Source: an uncultured Nocardiopsis sp. (GTDB lineage Bacteria > Actinomycetota > Actinomycetes > Streptosporangiales > Streptosporangiaceae). Taken from it: DNA of 7,048 nucleotides. The stretch spans positions 1 through 7,048 of the forward strand of contig CALGOD010000066.1 in assembly GCA_937957845.1 (NCBI GenBank), written 5' to 3'. Made by a program: the position numbers and the translations under genes. Below the pieces are notes generated by a model. The model had not been told where the DNA came from and made no database searches. It worked only from the letters and a program-made list of their open reading frames with translations. Below, one piece after another: positions 5,526 through 7,048 of the stretch; the first letter of the stretch is position 1; every line of letters starts with the position of its first letter.

Positions 5526-6653
5526 ATGGACACGACGAGAACAGTGGACACCTCCCTTTCCGCGCCCAGGACCACCGCCGACACCCTGCTCGACGCGTAC
5601 GCCCTCCCCGGCCTCGTACTGCCCAACCGGGTGGTCATGGCCCCCATGACCCGTCTGCGCGCCGACCACCGCTCGGTCCCCCGACCCGTGATGGCCGAGT
5701 ACTACGCGCAGCGTGCCGGAGCCGGTCTGATCGTCTCCGAGGGCATCGCCCCGAGCCCGACCGGACAGCAGTACCTCACCCAACCCGGCCTGTTCACCGA
5801 GGAGCAGGTGGAGGCCTGGCGGCAGGTCACCGGCGCCGTCCACGAGGCGGGAGGGAGGATCTTCGCCCAGATCATGCACGCCGGGCGCAACGGCCACCCG
5901 GCCAACCGTCTGGACGGCGGCCTTCCTCTGGCCCCCTCGGCGGTGCGCAAGCCGGGAACCCTGCACACGCTCGACGGCAAGGTGGACACCGTGGTGCCGC
6001 GCGCGATGACGGTCGCCGAGGTGCGCCAGGCGGTCACCGACCACGCCGACGCGGCGCGCGCCGCCATCCGGGCGGGCTTCGACGGAGTGGAGATCCACGG
6101 CGCCAACAGTTACCTGCCGCACCAGTTCCTCGCCGACAACACCAATCTGCGAACGGACCGCTACGGGGGCGACCTGGTCGGCCGGATCCGTTTCGCGGTG
6201 GAGGTGACCGAGGCGGTGGTCGACGCGGTCGGCGCCCACCGCGTCGGACTGCGGGTCGCACCGGGAAACCCCGAGGGTGGAATGGTCGAGAAGGACCCGG
6301 CGCCCGTCTACCGCGGTCTGCTGGCCGCCGTGGACCCGCTCGGACTGGCCTACCTGCACGTCACGGACGACCCGGTGTACCCGGCCCTGGACGACCTGCG
6401 TTCCCGTTGGAGCGGAACCCTCATGGGGAACACCGGTGAGCACGAGACGACCACGCCCGAGAGCGCCGCCCGGTTGGTGTCCGAGGGCAGGGCCGACCTG
6501 GTCTCGGTGGGTCGCCCCTACATCTCCAATCCGGACGTGGTCGAGAGGGTCGCCGCCGGGGTGGCGTGGGCACCGATACGGGAGCGCGACTTCCACTACA
6601 CGAGCGGCCCTCGGGGGTACGTGGACTATCCCCGCCACGACACGAAGGTGTGA
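5526..6653 (+). CDS. Old Yellow Enzyme family NADH:flavin oxidoreductase (ene-reductase)
   Basis: This FMN-dependent enzyme most likely reduces activated C=C bonds of enones, quinones, maleimides or nitro compounds using NAD(P)H. At 375 residues it has a normal TIM-barrel length. Seen motifs are the first FMN strand NRVVMAPMTR with T42, matching the threonine of classical OYEs and not the cysteine of the YqjM class; HAGR at 118-121; the active-site HGANSYLPHQFL with H191, N194 and Y196; the loop DNTNLRTDRYGGDLVGRIRF; GLRVAPG with R243; and the FMN-phosphate segment SVGRPYISNPD at about 327-337. The first 20 or so residues are a non-conserved extension, kept because the promoter places transcription start exactly at ATG 5526. 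It is divergent from merR and probably controlled by it. Whether it is detoxifying or biosynthetic cannot be told; the stress role is inference. Confidence 0.95.
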   Translation: MDTTRTVDTSLSAPRTTADTLLDAYALPGLVLPNRVVMAPMTRLRADHRSVPRPVMAEYYAQRAGAGLIVSEGIAPSPTGQQYLTQPGLFTEEQVEAWRQVTGAVHEAGGRIFAQIMHAGRNGHPANRLDGGLPLAPSAVRKPGTLHTLDGKVDTVVPRAMTVAEVRQAVTDHADAARAAIRAGFDGVEIHGANSYLPHQFLADNTNLRTDRYGGDLVGRIRFAVEVTEAVVDAVGAHRVGLRVAPGNPEGGMVEKDPAPVYRGLLAAVDPLGLAYLHVTDDPVYPALDDLRSRWSGTLMGNTGEHETTTPESAARLVSEGRADLVSVGRPYISNPDVVERVAAGVAWAPIRERDFHYTSGPRGYVDYPRHDTKV

Positions 6654-6713
6654 CGGGTTCCCTGAGGAGGAACGACTCTCCCGAGGGGGTTTCACCAGGA
6701 GGGAGAACCAAGA

Positions 6714-6773
6714 GTGGCGATACCATCACTCTCGGTTGAAAGGGTGCTCTGCGGGGCACAAAGGTCCCGGTAG
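6714..6773 (+). CDS. Possible 19-residue leader peptide ORF
   Basis: GTG 6714 opens a short frame (MAIPSLSVERVLCGAQRSR) ending at TAG 6771-6773. It is preceded by AGGAGGGA (6697-6704), the strongest Shine-Dalgarno in the gap, about 9 bases before the GTG. The peptide has no recognisable family and is too short and basic to look like a RiPP precursor. Its last codons overlap the 5' arm of a hairpin that covers the ribosome-binding site of the next gene, so the act of translation may matter more than the product. An AGAGTG/CACTCT stem (6711-6716 with 6727-6732) can bury its own GTG. A chance ORF of this length remains possible. Confidence 0.35.
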   Translation: MAIPSLSVERVLCGAQRSR

Positions 6774-6817
6774 TGCTCTCGCGCACGACCGGGGTACTGC
6801 CGAGAGCCACGGGGGAC
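6764..6817 (+). promoter_or_regulatory. Hairpin covering the methyltransferase ribosome-binding site
   Basis: Outer stem: GTCCC (6764-6768) pairs with GGGAC (6813-6817), which contains most of the GGGGGA ribosome-binding site (6811-6816) of the gene at 6825. Inner stem: GCTCTCG (6775-6781) pairs with CGAGAGC (6801-6807), extended by GT (6773-6774) with AC (6809-6810) past one bulged C. The total is about 14 bp with an internal loop. CCGAGAG (6800-6806) can alternatively pair with CTCTCGG (6729-6735), giving two mutually exclusive folds. A further hairpin lies at 6744-6759. The pairings are seen directly; regulation is inferred. Confidence 0.45.
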
Positions 6818-6824
6818 TGAAGAC

Positions 6825-7048
6825 GTGTTGACCGCCAGGGAGCGCCACGCGGCGCTGGTCGAGGCGATGGTCGCGGACGGCACGCTGACCGACACCGCTC
6901 TCATCGATGCCTTCCGTTCCGTGCCCCGACATCGGTTCATCCCCGAGACGGGGGCACTGACCGCCTACGGTGCCTCCCTCAACGCCAAGAACAACCCCGA
7001 GCAGTGGCTCGCGGCCGTCTACGCCGACAACGCCATCGTCACCCAGGT
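6825..7048 (+). CDS. PCMT-superfamily SAM-dependent methyltransferase, N-terminal part (cut by window end)
   Basis: The frame opens at GTG 6825 (TTG 6828 is the next codon) behind GGGGGA with an 8-base gap, and an in-frame TAG at 6771 excludes a much longer start. The visible 74 residues match the beginning of protein-L-isoaspartate O-methyltransferase-like proteins: helix RERHAALVEAMVADGTL, then the hallmark DAFRSVPRHRFIP at 28-40, then WLAAVYADNAIVTQ at 61-74, where classical PCMTs have YADRPL followed by the substrate loop. The 20-residue insert between RFIP and WLAAVYAD resembles the methyltransferases that accompany graspetide (ATP-grasp) or FxLD lanthipeptide clusters more than housekeeping PCMT; this is from memory and uncertain. 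The SAM-binding motifs lie beyond the window. Its leader is structured, and no precursor peptide is seen upstream. Confidence 0.7.
   Translation, partial: MLTARERHAALVEAMVADGTLTDTALIDAFRSVPRHRFIPETGALTAYGASLNAKNNPEQWLAAVYADNAIVTQ

Noticed and set aside
5130..6695. 521-codon minus-strand open frame across the ene-reductase gene and merR
   Set aside because: It is antisense to the ene-reductase gene, which has clear catalytic motifs, and out of frame with merR. Its composition is typical of a shadow frame.
6654..6700. Terminator after the ene-reductase gene
   Set aside because: GTTCC/GGAAC and the CTCCC/GGGGG segment form only short, weak stems with no T-tract, so I could not support a terminator. 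The methyltransferase may be co-transcribed.
1..7048. CRISPR array, insertion sequence or phage attachment site
   Set aside because: No regularly spaced repeats, transposase motifs or terminal inverted repeats were seen anywhere in the window.

Overview
The window is high-GC DNA with strong G/C preference at third codon positions, frequent GTG starts and one apparently leaderless gene, so it most likely comes from an actinomycete. The linked ybaB-recR-lysC-asd order on one strand is typical of Actinomycetota. A Nocardiopsis-like genus is a guess from protein style only.

Layout. Positions 1-291 hold no convincing gene. A GntR/UTRA-type repressor (292-1041, +) converges on the minus-strand block across a perfect 12-bp hairpin (1120-1156) that probably terminates both transcripts. 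The minus-strand block, read right to left, is ybaB/ebfC (4880-4518), recR (4277-3678), lysC (3500-2229) and asd (2232-1171). lysC and asd overlap by 4 bases (ATGA) and encode the first two enzymes of the aspartate pathway (lysine, threonine, methionine, diaminopimelate). lysC has an in-frame internal start that would give a separate regulatory subunit. recR and ybaB are recombination-repair and nucleoid-associated genes.

The right third is a stress or detoxification pair: a MerR-type regulator (5457-5110, -) divergent from an Old Yellow Enzyme family ene-reductase (5526-6653, +). The 68-base gap holds a promoter with a 20-bp spacer, an imperfect dyad inside it and a -10 box placed so that transcription would start at the ATG. 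At the right edge a PCMT-superfamily methyltransferase begins (6825 onward, cut by the window). Its leader contains a 19-codon ORF and a hairpin that pairs the end of that ORF with the methyltransferase ribosome-binding site.

Most of the window is conserved housekeeping sequence. The parts most worth a second look are regulatory: the MerR/ene-reductase intergenic region and the structured methyltransferase leader, which may mark the start of a modification locus beyond the window.
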